52,343 bases of DNA from Theionarchaea archaeon (GCA_018992565.1 JACVGW010000009.1:4969-57311); one strand, 5' to 3'. Shown: positions 27,606-36,016, counted from the stretch's first letter. The notes: generated by a model from the sequence alone, not told the origin. Translations and numbers: made by a program.

Positions 27606-28235
27606 TTACTCAATATAGGTGAGAATCTGTTGAACTGATTTGCGTGGCGGAGAATCAGGGTTATGATCGGGAATTCCAACAGGAACGAGGGCCAGTATCT
27701 CCCATGGCTCATGAATATTGAGAAGTCTTTCCAGTTCATCATGGGCATAGTATGGGATGCGAACCCAGCATGAACCATATCCACAGTCGAGAGCTGTCAG
27801 CAGGAGATTCTGAACTGCAGCCCCAACGCTCTGGACACTGACGAATCCCCCGTATCGATCAATGGCTCTATCTCTGAGGGCGCGTTCTTCTTGAAATATA
27901 CGGAAATTTGGATCTCTCTCCAGGGAAAAGGGCATGACCAGCACTGCAAAGACCAGAGGTGCAGTCGAGAAAACCAATGAGGAGGCAATGCGCCGGGCCG
28001 CAGATTTATTATCTGTGTGGTTGAAGAAGGCAACTCCCTCGTCATGGATAATGCGTCTCATCTCATCTCTATATCCCTTGTTTGTTATAGCGATAAACCG
28101 CCACGGCTGCAGGTTTCCACCACTTGGCGCCAGGGAAGCTGCGTGAATCATTTTTTCAATATCTTTTCTGGGCACAGGATCGGACTTGAATCGCCGGATG
28201 CTTCGCCTTTCACGTATGACAACTTGAAGATCCAT
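27606..28235 (-). CDS. Nitroreductase family protein
   Basis: 209 residues of the FMN-dependent nitroreductase fold: RRSIRRFKSDPVPRKDIEKMIHAASLAPSGGNLQPWRFI at the N-terminus holds the FMN-binding Arg and the ASGGN loop, and LLLTALDCGYGSCWVRIP with LALVPVGIPDHNP comes near the C-terminus. Such enzymes reduce nitro compounds, quinones or enones, or (in RiPP clusters) oxidise azolines to azoles. It sits 470 bases from the radical SAM cluster, divergently, so a link to the peptides is possible but not shown. Confidence 0.85.
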   Translation of the reverse strand: MDLQVVIRERRSIRRFKSDPVPRKDIEKMIHAASLAPSGGNLQPWRFIAITNKGYRDEMRRIIHDEGVAFFNHTDNKSAARRIASSLVFSTAPLVFAVLVMPFSLERDPNFRIFQEERALRDRAIDRYGGFVSVQSVGAAVQNLLLTALDCGYGSCWVRIPYYAHDELERLLNIHEPWEILALVPVGIPDHNPDSPPRKSVQQILTYIE

Positions 28236-28647
28236 ATAGACACCTACGAAGACACATCACTCCCAGTGCCGCTTTGTTGACCTGTGATATTCTGAAGAGT
28301 GATAGAGCTCCAGCAATCCACGTATCCGTAAATGAATTGTGGTCTCCATCTTGGGCACAAGAGGTACTCGACAGAATCCAGATGCATTCATATAGGTTTG
28401 CCATACTTCAAGAGCAGTTACTTTTGAGGTGGAGCCCATGAAAGGACTAGTCTTTGATCCACGCAGGATACATCCCCTGTGAGACCCTGCGCTCTTCTGC
28501 CGGCTCTGCTTATCCGTTCTCACGCACACAGAGACTCTCTCCCGGATGAGTCGCCGTTTTTCCATGACGTTACCATGAGCACAGCCTGACTCCCACGTAA
28601 TTTCAGCAGTTAATTTCCAAAAAAAACGACCTTTTATCCCTGAAAAC
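28236..28647. other. Divergent intergenic region before the peptide locus
   Basis: About 410 bases between the nitroreductase start and the first promoter of the peptide locus. Minus-strand ORFs here lack start signals and family character. The right end holds the promoter for the PqqD-radical SAM-methyltransferase operon. Nothing else is supported. Confidence 0.4.
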
Positions 28648-28658
28648 TCATATAAACT
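28645..28658 (+). promoter_or_regulatory. TATA promoter box of the PqqD-rSAM-A operon
   Basis: AAACTCATATAAAC lies about 50 bases before the start at 28708, with a core shared by other promoters of this locus (see 36004, 36537, 39564 and 42138). Confidence 0.7.
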
Positions 28659-28707
28659 TTCCTGACAAGAAGTCACATCTATGTGCTCTGTAATAAGAGG
28701 TGAAAAC

Positions 28708-29292
28708 ATGAAACCTTCGGACATAAATGCAGACAAGGAGTATCTAGCATGGGATGAGAACTGCATCTGGTTGTGTAGAGAAAATGATGCTATCATTACG
28801 AGAATCCATTCAATTGGAGCGCAGCTCACCGTGAGGGTCAATGCAGAAGGGGTAAGCCTCTGGAAATTGTGTGATGGAACTCGGACTCTTGAAGACATCA
28901 TTACTTTCCTGGAAGATGAGTACTATACCCCACGTGAAATCCTGATACGAGACGTGGCATGTGCAGTGGAAGCTCTTTCAGGAATGGGATTGATTGTCAC
29001 GAGAAAGGAAAAGAAGCAGTCTTTCCAGCATATCTACAGTGTAGAAAACCATGTACGCTGGGCAGATGATGTAATACTCAGAGAAGAGGATGGAGAACTC
29101 ATATTGATGAACCTGAGTACCAGTCATGTATATGAGTTGCCTCATAAATTCCTGCCTATACTAGAAGAATGCAAAAAAGGCCACACAATAGCAGAAATCC
29201 AGAATCAGGTGGGAGAAGGGTGTGATGTAGTGAACTACGTGCTTGAATATCTGGACAACCTTGGTCTGATTGTTGTCAATTCCCAAGAGTGA
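28708..29292 (+). CDS. Tandem PqqD-domain peptide-binding protein
   Basis: 194 residues in two related halves. The first is a PqqD-type winged helix: GVSLWKLCDGTRTLEDIITF, then YYTPREILIRDVACAVEALSGMGLIV (about 45-100). The second starts with a similar strand (HVRWADDVILREEDGELILMN) and ends VNYVLEYLDNLGLIVV. In known RiPP pathways PqqD (RRE) domains bind the leader peptide and hand it to a radical SAM enzyme. I chose the ATG at 28708 with an AGAGGTGA ribosome binding site over the ATG at 28681. It is six bases ahead of rSAM-A. A paralog lies at 41261-41887. Confidence 0.8.
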   Translation: MKPSDINADKEYLAWDENCIWLCRENDAIITRIHSIGAQLTVRVNAEGVSLWKLCDGTRTLEDIITFLEDEYYTPREILIRDVACAVEALSGMGLIVTRKEKKQSFQHIYSVENHVRWADDVILREEDGELILMNLSTSHVYELPHKFLPILEECKKGHTIAEIQNQVGEGCDVVNYVLEYLDNLGLIVVNSQE

Positions 29293-29297
29293 CTATC

Positions 29298-30656
29298 ATG
29301 AGAGTCAGTCTTTTCACACAGCTTTTGAAGATGGATGAAGGGAGGTATCTTCTTCTCAATCCCGTCTCTGGGAACATACGTGTTGTAGATAATGAAGTCG
29401 CAGACTTCCTTTCAGAATATAGTGAGACAGGATTGGATGGAGAGAGAATTGAAGGGCGGTTACTGGAAATACTCAAAAGAGAGGGGTATATCACTGATTT
29501 TACTGAAGAAGAGGAGAAAAATAGAATACTAGATGCAAGTAGTGCTGTATCACAACGTCCTGTTTATGCGCATGCGATTATCATCACCTATAGATGTAAC
29601 CTTGAATGTTCATACTGCATCAACAGTTCTTTGCTCGGTAGCGCTCCTTCCTGGCTGAATAAGAGAATCTCCAGAGATTCTGTTGACAAGGCCTTCGCCG
29701 TCATGAAGGATATGAAGGAAAAAACGGTAAGACGTCATCCCATTTACGTGACAGGAGGGGAGCCCCTCCTTCCAGAAAACAGAGCGATTGTGGAGTATAT
29801 ACTGGATCTTTCTGCGCATTCAGGGGACAAGGTAGCTGCAAACACCAATGGATATTACCTTGCTCAATATGCTGATCTCTTTGAAAAGTATGGGACCTTC
29901 ACCATGGCGGGAGTCACGCTTGATGGCCCCCCCACTGTGCACGACAGAAGAAGGAAGACAGGACAGGGCCCGGGTTCCTTCTGGAGAATCGTTGAAGGAA
30001 TTGAGGCCATCAGGCCCCTTTCAATACATGTAGGCATTCGGGTCAATGTTGATAAAACGAATATTGATGCTCTTCCCGAACTTGTTGCCTTTTTTGAAGA
30101 GCGCGGATGGGCAGACGACAAGCATTTCTCGTTTTGTGTGTGCAGAGTTCTCAGGACAGGTACTCCACATGATGCCTGTCTCCTGACTCCGCTCGAGGCC
30201 ATACAGAAGATAATTACCATGCATACAGAAGGTGTGCTACCTCGGTACATGAAATATGAATGTTCTTACAGCAACCCCGGGACTCTCTGGGGCACCTTGC
30301 AGGGAAAAGGACCGCTTCGTCCCCGATTGTACTATTGTCCGGGTCTCGGTGAGACCTTCATATATGATCCTCATGGTGATATCTATGGTTGTCCACAGCT
30401 GGTGGGAAATCCGGAATACAGAATCGGAACATATGCCCCTCACTTCAAGCTGGAGCCCTTTCTTGATACGCTTAAGGCGAGGACGCCGTTGAACATGGCT
30501 GAATGCAGGGAGTGTACGTACGCTCTCTTATGTGGCGGAGGATGTGGCTACAATGCCCACATTGAACATGGCTCTTTCATGTCACCATATTGCGAGGAAA
30601 CTGAGGCCTTCCTCACGTACTGGGTCCCCTTCTACCTCAAAAGACTCATTCAGTAG
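29298..30656 (+). CDS. Radical SAM/SPASM peptide maturase rSAM-A
   Basis: 452 residues. The N-terminal ~90 form a small domain typical of this locus (EGRYLLLNPVSGNIRVVD, then LKREGYITDF). The radical SAM cluster motif CNLECSYC is at residues 100-107, a GGEP motif (VTGGEPLLPENR) follows, and a C-terminal SPASM domain (YYCPGLGETFIYDPHGDIYGCPQ, CRECTYALLCGGGCGYNA, then a late Cys) binds two auxiliary [4Fe-4S] clusters. Such enzymes install crosslinks on peptides. The ATG at 29298 has a GAGTGA site; a GTG at 29289 is an alternative. It is in an operon with the tandem PqqD and a methyltransferase; no precursor gene adjoins it. Confidence 0.9.
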   Translation: MRVSLFTQLLKMDEGRYLLLNPVSGNIRVVDNEVADFLSEYSETGLDGERIEGRLLEILKREGYITDFTEEEEKNRILDASSAVSQRPVYAHAIIITYRCNLECSYCINSSLLGSAPSWLNKRISRDSVDKAFAVMKDMKEKTVRRHPIYVTGGEPLLPENRAIVEYILDLSAHSGDKVAANTNGYYLAQYADLFEKYGTFTMAGVTLDGPPTVHDRRRKTGQGPGSFWRIVEGIEAIRPLSIHVGIRVNVDKTNIDALPELVAFFEERGWADDKHFSFCVCRVLRTGTPHDACLLTPLEAIQKIITMHTEGVLPRYMKYECSYSNPGTLWGTLQGKGPLRPRLYYCPGLGETFIYDPHGDIYGCPQLVGNPEYRIGTYAPHFKLEPFLDTLKARTPLNMAECRECTYALLCGGGCGYNAHIEHGSFMSPYCEETEAFLTYWVPFYLKRLIQ

Positions 30657-30679
30657 TTGAAAGCAGTCAAGCGACGAAC

Positions 30680-31381
30680 ATGGCAGAGGTATCACAGAGA
30701 CCCTGGGAAGCTGCGTACAGTAAGGGAGTAGGCATAGTGGAGAGACCTGCGTTTCTTACCTATCTGGCAGCTGAGATGATGAAGAGGGAAACCCTCAAGA
30801 GCGTACTGGATATTGGCTGTGCCGCAGGCAGAAATTCAGTCTTCCTGGCGAGAGAAGGATTTGATGTCGTGGGCATTGAACCACAGTCAACTATTCTGGA
30901 AGTAGCACGCAGCAAAGTATCTGATGAGGGTGCAAAGCCACGGCTTCTGCTGGGAGACCTGGTTGATCTTCCCTTCAAGGAGTCATCATTTGATGCTGTC
31001 CTGTGTTTATATGTCCTCATGTTCCTCCCAGTGGTGAAATTGGCCACGTGCGTGCGGAATATTTTTCAAGTCCTTCGGGACTCAGGAATGGCATTTTTTG
31101 CTTTCTATTCTCCTGAAGACGCAAGTTTTGAAATGGGAGAATGTCTCCATGAGAACACCATACGATGGGACAGGAGGATGGGCCCCTGGGCAGGAATTGA
31201 AGCACACTATTTCACTCACGAGGAAATTCTTCACCTTTTCAACACAGTTGAGATTCTATCTCTTCACCTGGTAACGCAGAGGGAAACACATGATGGAGTA
31301 CCCCATGTACATAGGTTCTGGCAGGTTATTTGCAGAAAAGACTCCACAACCTGTACTCCCGTGAAAGAGAGAACAGGGTGA
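30680..31381 (+). CDS. Class I SAM-dependent methyltransferase
   Basis: 233 residues with motif I VLDIGCAAGRNSVFLAREGFDVVGIE (about 42-66), motif II/post-I LPFKESSFDAVLCLYVLMFLP, and motif III QVLRDSGMAFFAFYSPE. It follows rSAM-A by 23 bases on the same strand, so it may methylate the modified peptide or act in the same pathway (inference). There is no clear ribosome binding site at the ATG. The substrate is unknown. Confidence 0.85.
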   Translation: MAEVSQRPWEAAYSKGVGIVERPAFLTYLAAEMMKRETLKSVLDIGCAAGRNSVFLAREGFDVVGIEPQSTILEVARSKVSDEGAKPRLLLGDLVDLPFKESSFDAVLCLYVLMFLPVVKLATCVRNIFQVLRDSGMAFFAFYSPEDASFEMGECLHENTIRWDRRMGPWAGIEAHYFTHEEILHLFNTVEILSLHLVTQRETHDGVPHVHRFWQVICRKDSTTCTPVKERTG

Positions 31382-31403
31382 AAGGGTTATGCTGGAAAAG
31401 TCC

Positions 31404-32570
31404 TCAGAGGCTTCTTCTTCCTGGTGGTACAGAACATTGCGGATCTGGCATGAATGGATCACCATAGTATCCGTAGGAAATGCATGAGGCCCCTCCAGAG
31501 CAGAGGTATGGAGCATTGGTATTGAAATAGCAGGTCTGGCACTTCCCTTTGACGTGCTTTGACTTCCGTCGGAGTTTCCACAGGAGAGGGTGGCCCCATA
31601 TGTCCTGGATGTCTTGTGTCAGGATATTGCCTATAGGAATGGGAAGTCTCCGACATGGATAGACACTACCATCTTCCATGACATTGATGATATTCTTACC
31701 AATGTTGCCACCGATTCCGCATGAAACTCCATTCTTGGCGTGATTTGATGTATCAGCAGGGTCTTGGTATATGACAGGCCAGTCACATCGAGAGCGAGTG
31801 AGCACGGGCTTGGGAATAAGGGGCGCAGCTTCTCTCGTCATGGAATCAAGATCGTCGCTGAGGTTCCTGTATAGAGCATACGTCTCCTGAGAAGTCAGCA
31901 TTGTGTTCAGCATCTCTTTCCCCCTTCCCCAGGGCACGAGGCGAGTCACTGTCAATACATCCACATCTAGTTCCTTTGCCAGGGCCATAATGTGGAAGGC
32001 ATCTTTGTAGTTGCCCTTATGAACAACAAAGTGCATATGGACCTCCAGTGATGTGAGAGTCAGTGTCCTGATAGCCTGTATCGCTTCCTGGAATCTCCCG
32101 CTGCCCCGAATTCTATCATGGGTTTCAGCCGAAACACCGTCCACACTGATTTGAATATAATTGACAGCTCTGTTTTCCTCGAGTCTATCAGCAAGTGTCC
32201 TGGTGGTGGTAGATCCATTGGACAGGACTGCAACATGGACGGGAGTCAGGTGATCTTCAACATAATCCTGCAAGTAGGCAAGGATATCCCAGAAGTGAGG
32301 TGAAATTGTGGGCTCCCCTCCAGATATCCAGATATAGGGAGTTCTTCCCCACTTCTTCATGGTTGTCAGGAACTTGTCAATCACGAGCATACACTGATCA
32401 AGTGGCATGTCATAGTGCGGTTCATCTTCATTGTAGCAATGTCTGCAGCGCAGGTTACACCGACCGGTGATCTGAAATTGCATAACAAAGAACTTCCTCC
32501 TGTCAGTTCTCTCAGTTGTCCTGATATCTCTCTTTCTCGAGACGTAACCTGGTTCACTCGGTTCTCTCAT
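31404..32570 (-). CDS. PqqE-like radical SAM/SPASM protein rSAM-B
   Basis: 388 residues. CNLRCRHC at residues 38-45 is the radical SAM motif, SGGEPTISPHFWDIL follows, and the C-terminus is a PqqE-like SPASM (CGIGGNIGKNIINVMEDGSVYPCRRLPI, CQTCYFNTNAPYLCSGGASC, final DPQC). Unlike the larger enzymes here it lacks the N-terminal YLLxN domain. It overlaps rSAM-C by 17 bases and follows peptide P1 on the same strand, so P1-rSAM-C-rSAM-B is probably one operon. Its close paralog is rSAM-E (38118-39323). An internal ATG at 32483 with AGGAGG 12 bases upstream is a possible alternative start. Confidence 0.88.
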   Translation of the reverse strand: MREPSEPGYVSRKRDIRTTERTDRRKFFVMQFQITGRCNLRCRHCYNEDEPHYDMPLDQCMLVIDKFLTTMKKWGRTPYIWISGGEPTISPHFWDILAYLQDYVEDHLTPVHVAVLSNGSTTTRTLADRLEENRAVNYIQISVDGVSAETHDRIRGSGRFQEAIQAIRTLTLTSLEVHMHFVVHKGNYKDAFHIMALAKELDVDVLTVTRLVPWGRGKEMLNTMLTSQETYALYRNLSDDLDSMTREAAPLIPKPVLTRSRCDWPVIYQDPADTSNHAKNGVSCGIGGNIGKNIINVMEDGSVYPCRRLPIPIGNILTQDIQDIWGHPLLWKLRRKSKHVKGKCQTCYFNTNAPYLCSGGASCISYGYYGDPFMPDPQCSVPPGRRSL

Positions 32571-33939
32571 GAGGTATTCCCTCTCTCCATTTTCCTCTCA
32601 TCTCGTAAAGAAACTGCAGGTATGAATTGACCCAGGAGTCTGTGATGTCTCGCGGTAGTGGGCATATTGGATTCTCAAAAGACCCCGTTGTCTGGAAAGC
32701 TTCGTATGCGCAGCCTGAGCCGCAGAGCAACCCATACTTACATCTCCTGCACTGCTCAATACGTGCTACATTCCTGGTTCTCATTTTCTGACGTTCTTCG
32801 TCATAGAGTTCGAATGTTGGGGAATATCTGCCGATTTCATGTTGCAGGACAGTGCACGAATAGATTATCCCTTCAGGGTCAAATACAAATCCGTATGGCG
32901 TATAGCAGCAGTTGACAGACAGCAGGTCCTCTCTTGCTTCGAATTTTCGAGACGCAGAGAGCTTCAACCATGAGTCAAAGAAATTTGTGAAGGTATTATA
33001 GAAGTTGAAGAGTCGAGTTGAAGGAAATTTCCTGTGTAATTCCATGAGTCTTTCCAGCATGTCATACCATTTCAAAAAATAGGGATATTCTGAGCTCACG
33101 AATTTTATTGTACTGACTACAAATGAGAGATGCCTGTCTTCATGCCATCCTCGAGATATCACAAAGTCTGCAACCTCAGGCAAATACTCTATGTTCTGGC
33201 TATCTGCATTGAACTTCAGTACTATGTTCACATGTTTACGTGCTTCCTCTATATTCTGCACGATAGACTCAAATGTCCCACTGCCATCTCTTCTGATTCG
33301 TCGTTTGTCATGAATTCGCTGAGGACCATCCAGGGATACCTTAACCGGTATCTGATATTTTCTCAGCAGCGGAAGATATACATCCATATCCACTCCATTT
33401 GTGGTTATGCTGAGAAGGTTCATCTTCCTCTTTGCAGCCTCATGAAGAATTGAAGAGACTATGTCTTCATGTGCGGGCAGCAGAGGTTCCCCTCCTGTCA
33501 GGGACAATTGGGAAGAGGTGATCCCTTCCTGATCAAAGAGCTTATCAAGGGCAGCACTGAACAAATCAATGGGCAGCTTCTTTGAGGGTGAGTCATTCTT
33601 TATATCAGATCGTAATCTCCGGAAGCAGTAGACGCACTTCAGCTGGCAATCGTAGGAAGGTATTGCAATACATACTGCTATCTTCCTCCATGTCGCTGCC
33701 TCTTTTTGGTGCAGATCTTCTACGAGTGCTTCATCCTCGCGATAGTCTTCGACTATGTAATGATTTCTTTTTAGGAATTCTTGAGTATCTTCCTGTCCTC
33801 CCCCGGTTCTATCGGCGTCTGGGCATGTGAGTACTCTAATGACATCCTCATCGACTTCGTGCATCGTTCCTCGAAGGAAGTTCATTAGGAGATACTTCCC
33901 TTCCGAGACTTTACAGTAATGAGTGTACGGGCTGATCAT
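32554..33939 (-). CDS. Radical SAM/SPASM peptide maturase rSAM-C
   Basis: 461 residues. It has the N-terminal domain KYLLMNFLRGTMHEVDED, the radical SAM motif CQLKCVYC at about 98-105, TGGEPLLPAHED, and a SPASM region (NCCYTPYGFVFDPEGIIYSC, CRRCKYGLLCGSGCAYEA, NPICP). The ATG at 33939 has GGAGGAG just upstream, so I reject the TTG at 33954. It lies 36 bases downstream of peptide P1, behind a U-tract, and is most likely P1's main modifying enzyme. Confidence 0.9.
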   Translation of the reverse strand: MISPYTHYCKVSEGKYLLMNFLRGTMHEVDEDVIRVLTCPDADRTGGGQEDTQEFLKRNHYIVEDYREDEALVEDLHQKEAATWRKIAVCIAIPSYDCQLKCVYCFRRLRSDIKNDSPSKKLPIDLFSAALDKLFDQEGITSSQLSLTGGEPLLPAHEDIVSSILHEAAKRKMNLLSITTNGVDMDVYLPLLRKYQIPVKVSLDGPQRIHDKRRIRRDGSGTFESIVQNIEEARKHVNIVLKFNADSQNIEYLPEVADFVISRGWHEDRHLSFVVSTIKFVSSEYPYFLKWYDMLERLMELHRKFPSTRLFNFYNTFTNFFDSWLKLSASRKFEAREDLLSVNCCYTPYGFVFDPEGIIYSCTVLQHEIGRYSPTFELYDEERQKMRTRNVARIEQCRRCKYGLLCGSGCAYEAFQTTGSFENPICPLPRDITDSWVNSYLQFLYEMRGKWREGIPHERTE

Positions 33940-33952
33940 CCTACTCTCCTCC

Positions 33953-33965
33953 AAAAAAAGAAAAA
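33953..33965 (-). terminator. U-tract between peptide P1 and rSAM-C
   Basis: On the minus strand the RNA reads UUUUUCUUUUUUU here, 10 bases after the P1 stop. Archaeal termination uses such U-runs. Partial stopping would give more precursor message than enzyme message, as is common in RiPP operons. Confidence 0.55.
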
Positions 33966-33975
33966 TGTGGCAAGG

Positions 33976-34125
33976 CTAAAACCACACCATGCTACAATGG
34001 CACTCCTGGCCTAGGCACGCACAGCATGCGCAGCCACAAATACCGCACGGATTGTTATCTGGGGTAGTGCCTTCGATGTTAATGGTTATTCCTTGCCACG
34101 TTTTGCCTACTTCCTTGATTTTCAT
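33976..34125 (-). CDS. Cysteine-rich RiPP precursor peptide P1
   Basis: 49 residues on the minus strand, too short for most gene callers. It has a leader-like N-terminus (MKIKEVGKTWQGITINIEG, no Cys in the first 26 residues), then a core with eight Cys in 18 residues: PCGICGCACCACLGQECHC, ending SMVWF. Cys positions are 27, 30, 32, 34, 35, 37, 42 and 44. A GGTGAG ribosome binding site sits 4 bases before the ATG, with a CTTATAAG box about 40 bases upstream. It lies directly before rSAM-C and rSAM-B. A modified thioether-type peptide is the likeliest product; a metallothionein-like metal binder is the main alternative. Confidence 0.8.
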   Translation of the reverse strand: MKIKEVGKTWQGITINIEGTTPDNNPCGICGCACCACLGQECHCSMVWF

Positions 34126-34161
34126 GTTCTCACCTTCAATTATATGTGAGAGACCAAAGTG

Positions 34162-34178
34162 CTTCTTATAAGTTTTGT
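34162..34178 (-). promoter_or_regulatory. TATA promoter of the P1-rSAM-C-rSAM-B operon
   Basis: On the minus strand ACAAAACTTATAAGAAG lies about 40 bases before the P1 start, at the right spacing for a short leader with a ribosome binding site. Confidence 0.65.
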
Positions 34179-34507
34179 ACGGTCCAAAGGCAGTTTTTTT
34201 GCAGGGGAACTTCCATGAATTAGTTACTGGGTTCTCCCTTTACAGGAAAAGAGCTTTCATACAACAGAGCTGGAAAACACCACAGCACACAATGGAATCT
34301 ATGCCTCAGAAAGAGCAGTTGCATTCTTGACAACTGTACCTCTTATGAGGCATGTTCCCAAAGATAATTCTCTTATTAGAGGTATCAAGATGAAAAAAGC
34401 ACTAATTGAGTAGATTTGATGTCCGATGTGTGGCAGCCAATTGGGACCGGTACACGTCTTGAAATGTGAAGGGATTGAAGGCCAGTCCATGCAGTGGATT
34501 AATCCCT
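34179..34507. other. Intergenic region with hairpin and CxxC relic
   Basis: Between regulator R1 and peptide P1. It holds the hairpin at 34301-34353. A plus-strand frame beginning around 34421 reads CPMCGSQLGPVHVLKCEGIEG; it has a stop just upstream and no start codon, so it looks like a decayed zinc-ribbon gene. There is no intact gene. Confidence 0.4.
34301..34353. repeat. Strong imperfect hairpin
   Basis: Arms 34301-34321 and 34331-34353: ATGCCTCA pairs with TGAGGCAT, CAGTTG pairs with CAACTG, and the middle AAGAG pairs with CTCTT with small bulges. The loop is about nine bases. It lies downstream of R1 on R1's strand and upstream of the P1 promoter. It may be a terminator, a small RNA or a mobile-element remnant. 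Confidence 0.55.
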
Positions 34508-35473
34508 TCAAAGGTTCTTTGCTATATGATATTCAATGATAGCATGTTCTTCACTGTGGATTATCTCTTTTTTCAGCAGCTTATTTGTCAATGAGAGCAG
34601 ACAGGGTTGGAACCCCTGGAATCCTTTGAAGTCGTTGCTTCTGACAATGTCCTTCTTCAGATGTGCGAGCACAAATAGTCTGTCTGAAACTCTGAAGAAA
34701 AGACTTGATGTAGGAATCTGGGAAAACAGGTCTATGATAAAGTCCTCGTACTCTGTTCGAAAACAGAAGAGGTAGGGATCATATTCTGAGATTCCTTCAG
34801 GGAAGTAACTGGTGGTGACAGTGCAGCACGTGGGCAATTTTGCCAGGAACTTGTAAACCTTCGCTGTAGTGATCAAATGCTCTCTCATTACGGGAATGAA
34901 CGTTTTCCTCAGGTTATGCCTGAAATACGTCAGTAGGTTCTCATCTTCTGAATCCCACTCTGCGGTCTCATTCCAATGTGTCCTTATGGCACATTGGGGG
35001 TTATATCTCAGAGGGCTAAAATCGTCTATCTTATTCCTGATGGTTTCAAGCGCTTGATTCCATGAGCAGTCTGGAGCGTAGGACATGTAGTAATCGGAAC
35101 GAGGAGCTTCTACCAGGATTTCCCCACTAATGTCCACTCTTTCTTTTGAAATAATCCATGAATTTGCAAACCCAGTCATTTTCGCATGATAGGATATATT
35201 TGAGTCTTTTTCAAGACGTGTGTACGTTTCGAGAGGATCCTTTGCACTACAAAAAGAAATGTATTCCTTCATGTTAGCATATGAACGCTTCCTGACATGA
35301 GGACCCAGTATGTGACTTCCTTCCATTGCTTCTTCTATTCTCCTGCTCGCGGTGCGGGGATCCACGCCAAGAGCAGCTGCTATCTCTTTCTTCTTGATTC
35401 GAGGGTTCTTGAACCACAGAATTTCATACAGCCTCCTATACTGCTTCATCCTATCCTCAAGACTGATGAGCAT
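34508..35473 (-). CDS. HTH regulator R1 of the peptide locus
   Basis: 321 residues. An N-terminal helix-turn-helix (YEILWFKNPRIKKKEIAAALGVDPRTASRRIEEA, about 14-48) is followed by RKRSYANMKEY and a ~260-residue domain I cannot assign. A conserved CCTVTTSYFPEGIS-YDPYLF block lies near residue 230. It is about half identical to R2 (45883-46848) over its whole length and of equal length. It lies upstream of P1 on the same strand, suggesting local control. Start: the ATG at 35473 with a GGGAGG site, not the GTG at 35479. The C-terminal domain may sense a ligand or the peptide (inference). Confidence 0.75.
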   Translation of the reverse strand: MLISLEDRMKQYRRLYEILWFKNPRIKKKEIAAALGVDPRTASRRIEEAMEGSHILGPHVRKRSYANMKEYISFCSAKDPLETYTRLEKDSNISYHAKMTGFANSWIISKERVDISGEILVEAPRSDYYMSYAPDCSWNQALETIRNKIDDFSPLRYNPQCAIRTHWNETAEWDSEDENLLTYFRHNLRKTFIPVMREHLITTAKVYKFLAKLPTCCTVTTSYFPEGISEYDPYLFCFRTEYEDFIIDLFSQIPTSSLFFRVSDRLFVLAHLKKDIVRSNDFKGFQGFQPCLLSLTNKLLKKEIIHSEEHAIIEYHIAKNL

Positions 35474-36003
35474 TTTCACTTCCTCCCTTCTTCGAAACAG
35501 GAATGCTACTACTGATCTGCAGATAAACCATCGAATGAGATAGATATCATGCTGCTCATGCCATCTGAGTCTTTTCCAGGTTCTTCTTCTCTCAGTCTCC
35601 AGCTCCTCACTTCACTCGGTTTTGATTGTATATGTTGAATTCCTACTATTAGATGTAGTAGCTAGTGTTTCTTTTCCTTTTGATATTTATATCTATTTCC
35701 CAAACCTCATTGGTATTTTTTTTTAAAGGGAGATTTTGTAGGGATTTCCTTCAACCAAGACTCTTTCAAAGGGATTTGATGAATTTATTCCCCCTCTTAC
35801 AGTCACAAAGGTGAGGAGGTCACACACATCGTTCCACACGGATCATGGATCTCAGCTCGTATTTGCTATAGTTGCCCAGTATCTCATCTCAGCGTAATCG
35901 CTGATAGAGAAACAGGGAGGCATAGACTACGAGAATAAAAGAACATGTGTCTTGAACCGTTGAGACTGAACCTGCTGCAAAAAATTACGTTCTGAGCATT
36001 AAG
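35474..36003. other. Intergenic region between R1 and P2
   Basis: A/T-rich, about 530 bases. It holds an A/T promoter-like stretch for R1 on the minus strand (AGATATAAATATC near 35683-35695), an inverted repeat CTACTA/TAGTAG (35643-35661), and a short plus-strand frame (about 35829-35900, FHTDHGSQLV) that resembles the DDE integrase motif of insertion sequences, possibly a relic. There is no intact gene. Confidence 0.4.
35643..35661 (-). promoter_or_regulatory. Inverted repeat near the R1 promoter
   Basis: CTACTA (35643-35648) and TAGTAG (35656-35661) lie about 25 bases past the R1 TATA stretch and upstream of its start. This is a plausible operator for autoregulation, but the arms are short. 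Confidence 0.3.
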
Positions 36004-36016
36004 AAATCATATAAAC
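36004..36016 (+). promoter_or_regulatory. TATA promoter box of peptide P2
   Basis: AAATCATATAAAC ends 124 bases before the P2 start codon. The P3 box (42138-42150) is identical in these 13 bases and lies at exactly the same distance from its start. Confidence 0.7.

Noticed and set aside
27437-27622. 61-codon ORF after the 27334 promoter box
   Set aside because: No ribosome binding site; another frame over the same bases (with CPKC) looks at least as protein-like, so neither is supported.
28257-28901. Minus-strand ORF of 214 codons
   Set aside because: Its right half is antisense to the tandem PqqD gene and its left half lacks start signals and family likeness.
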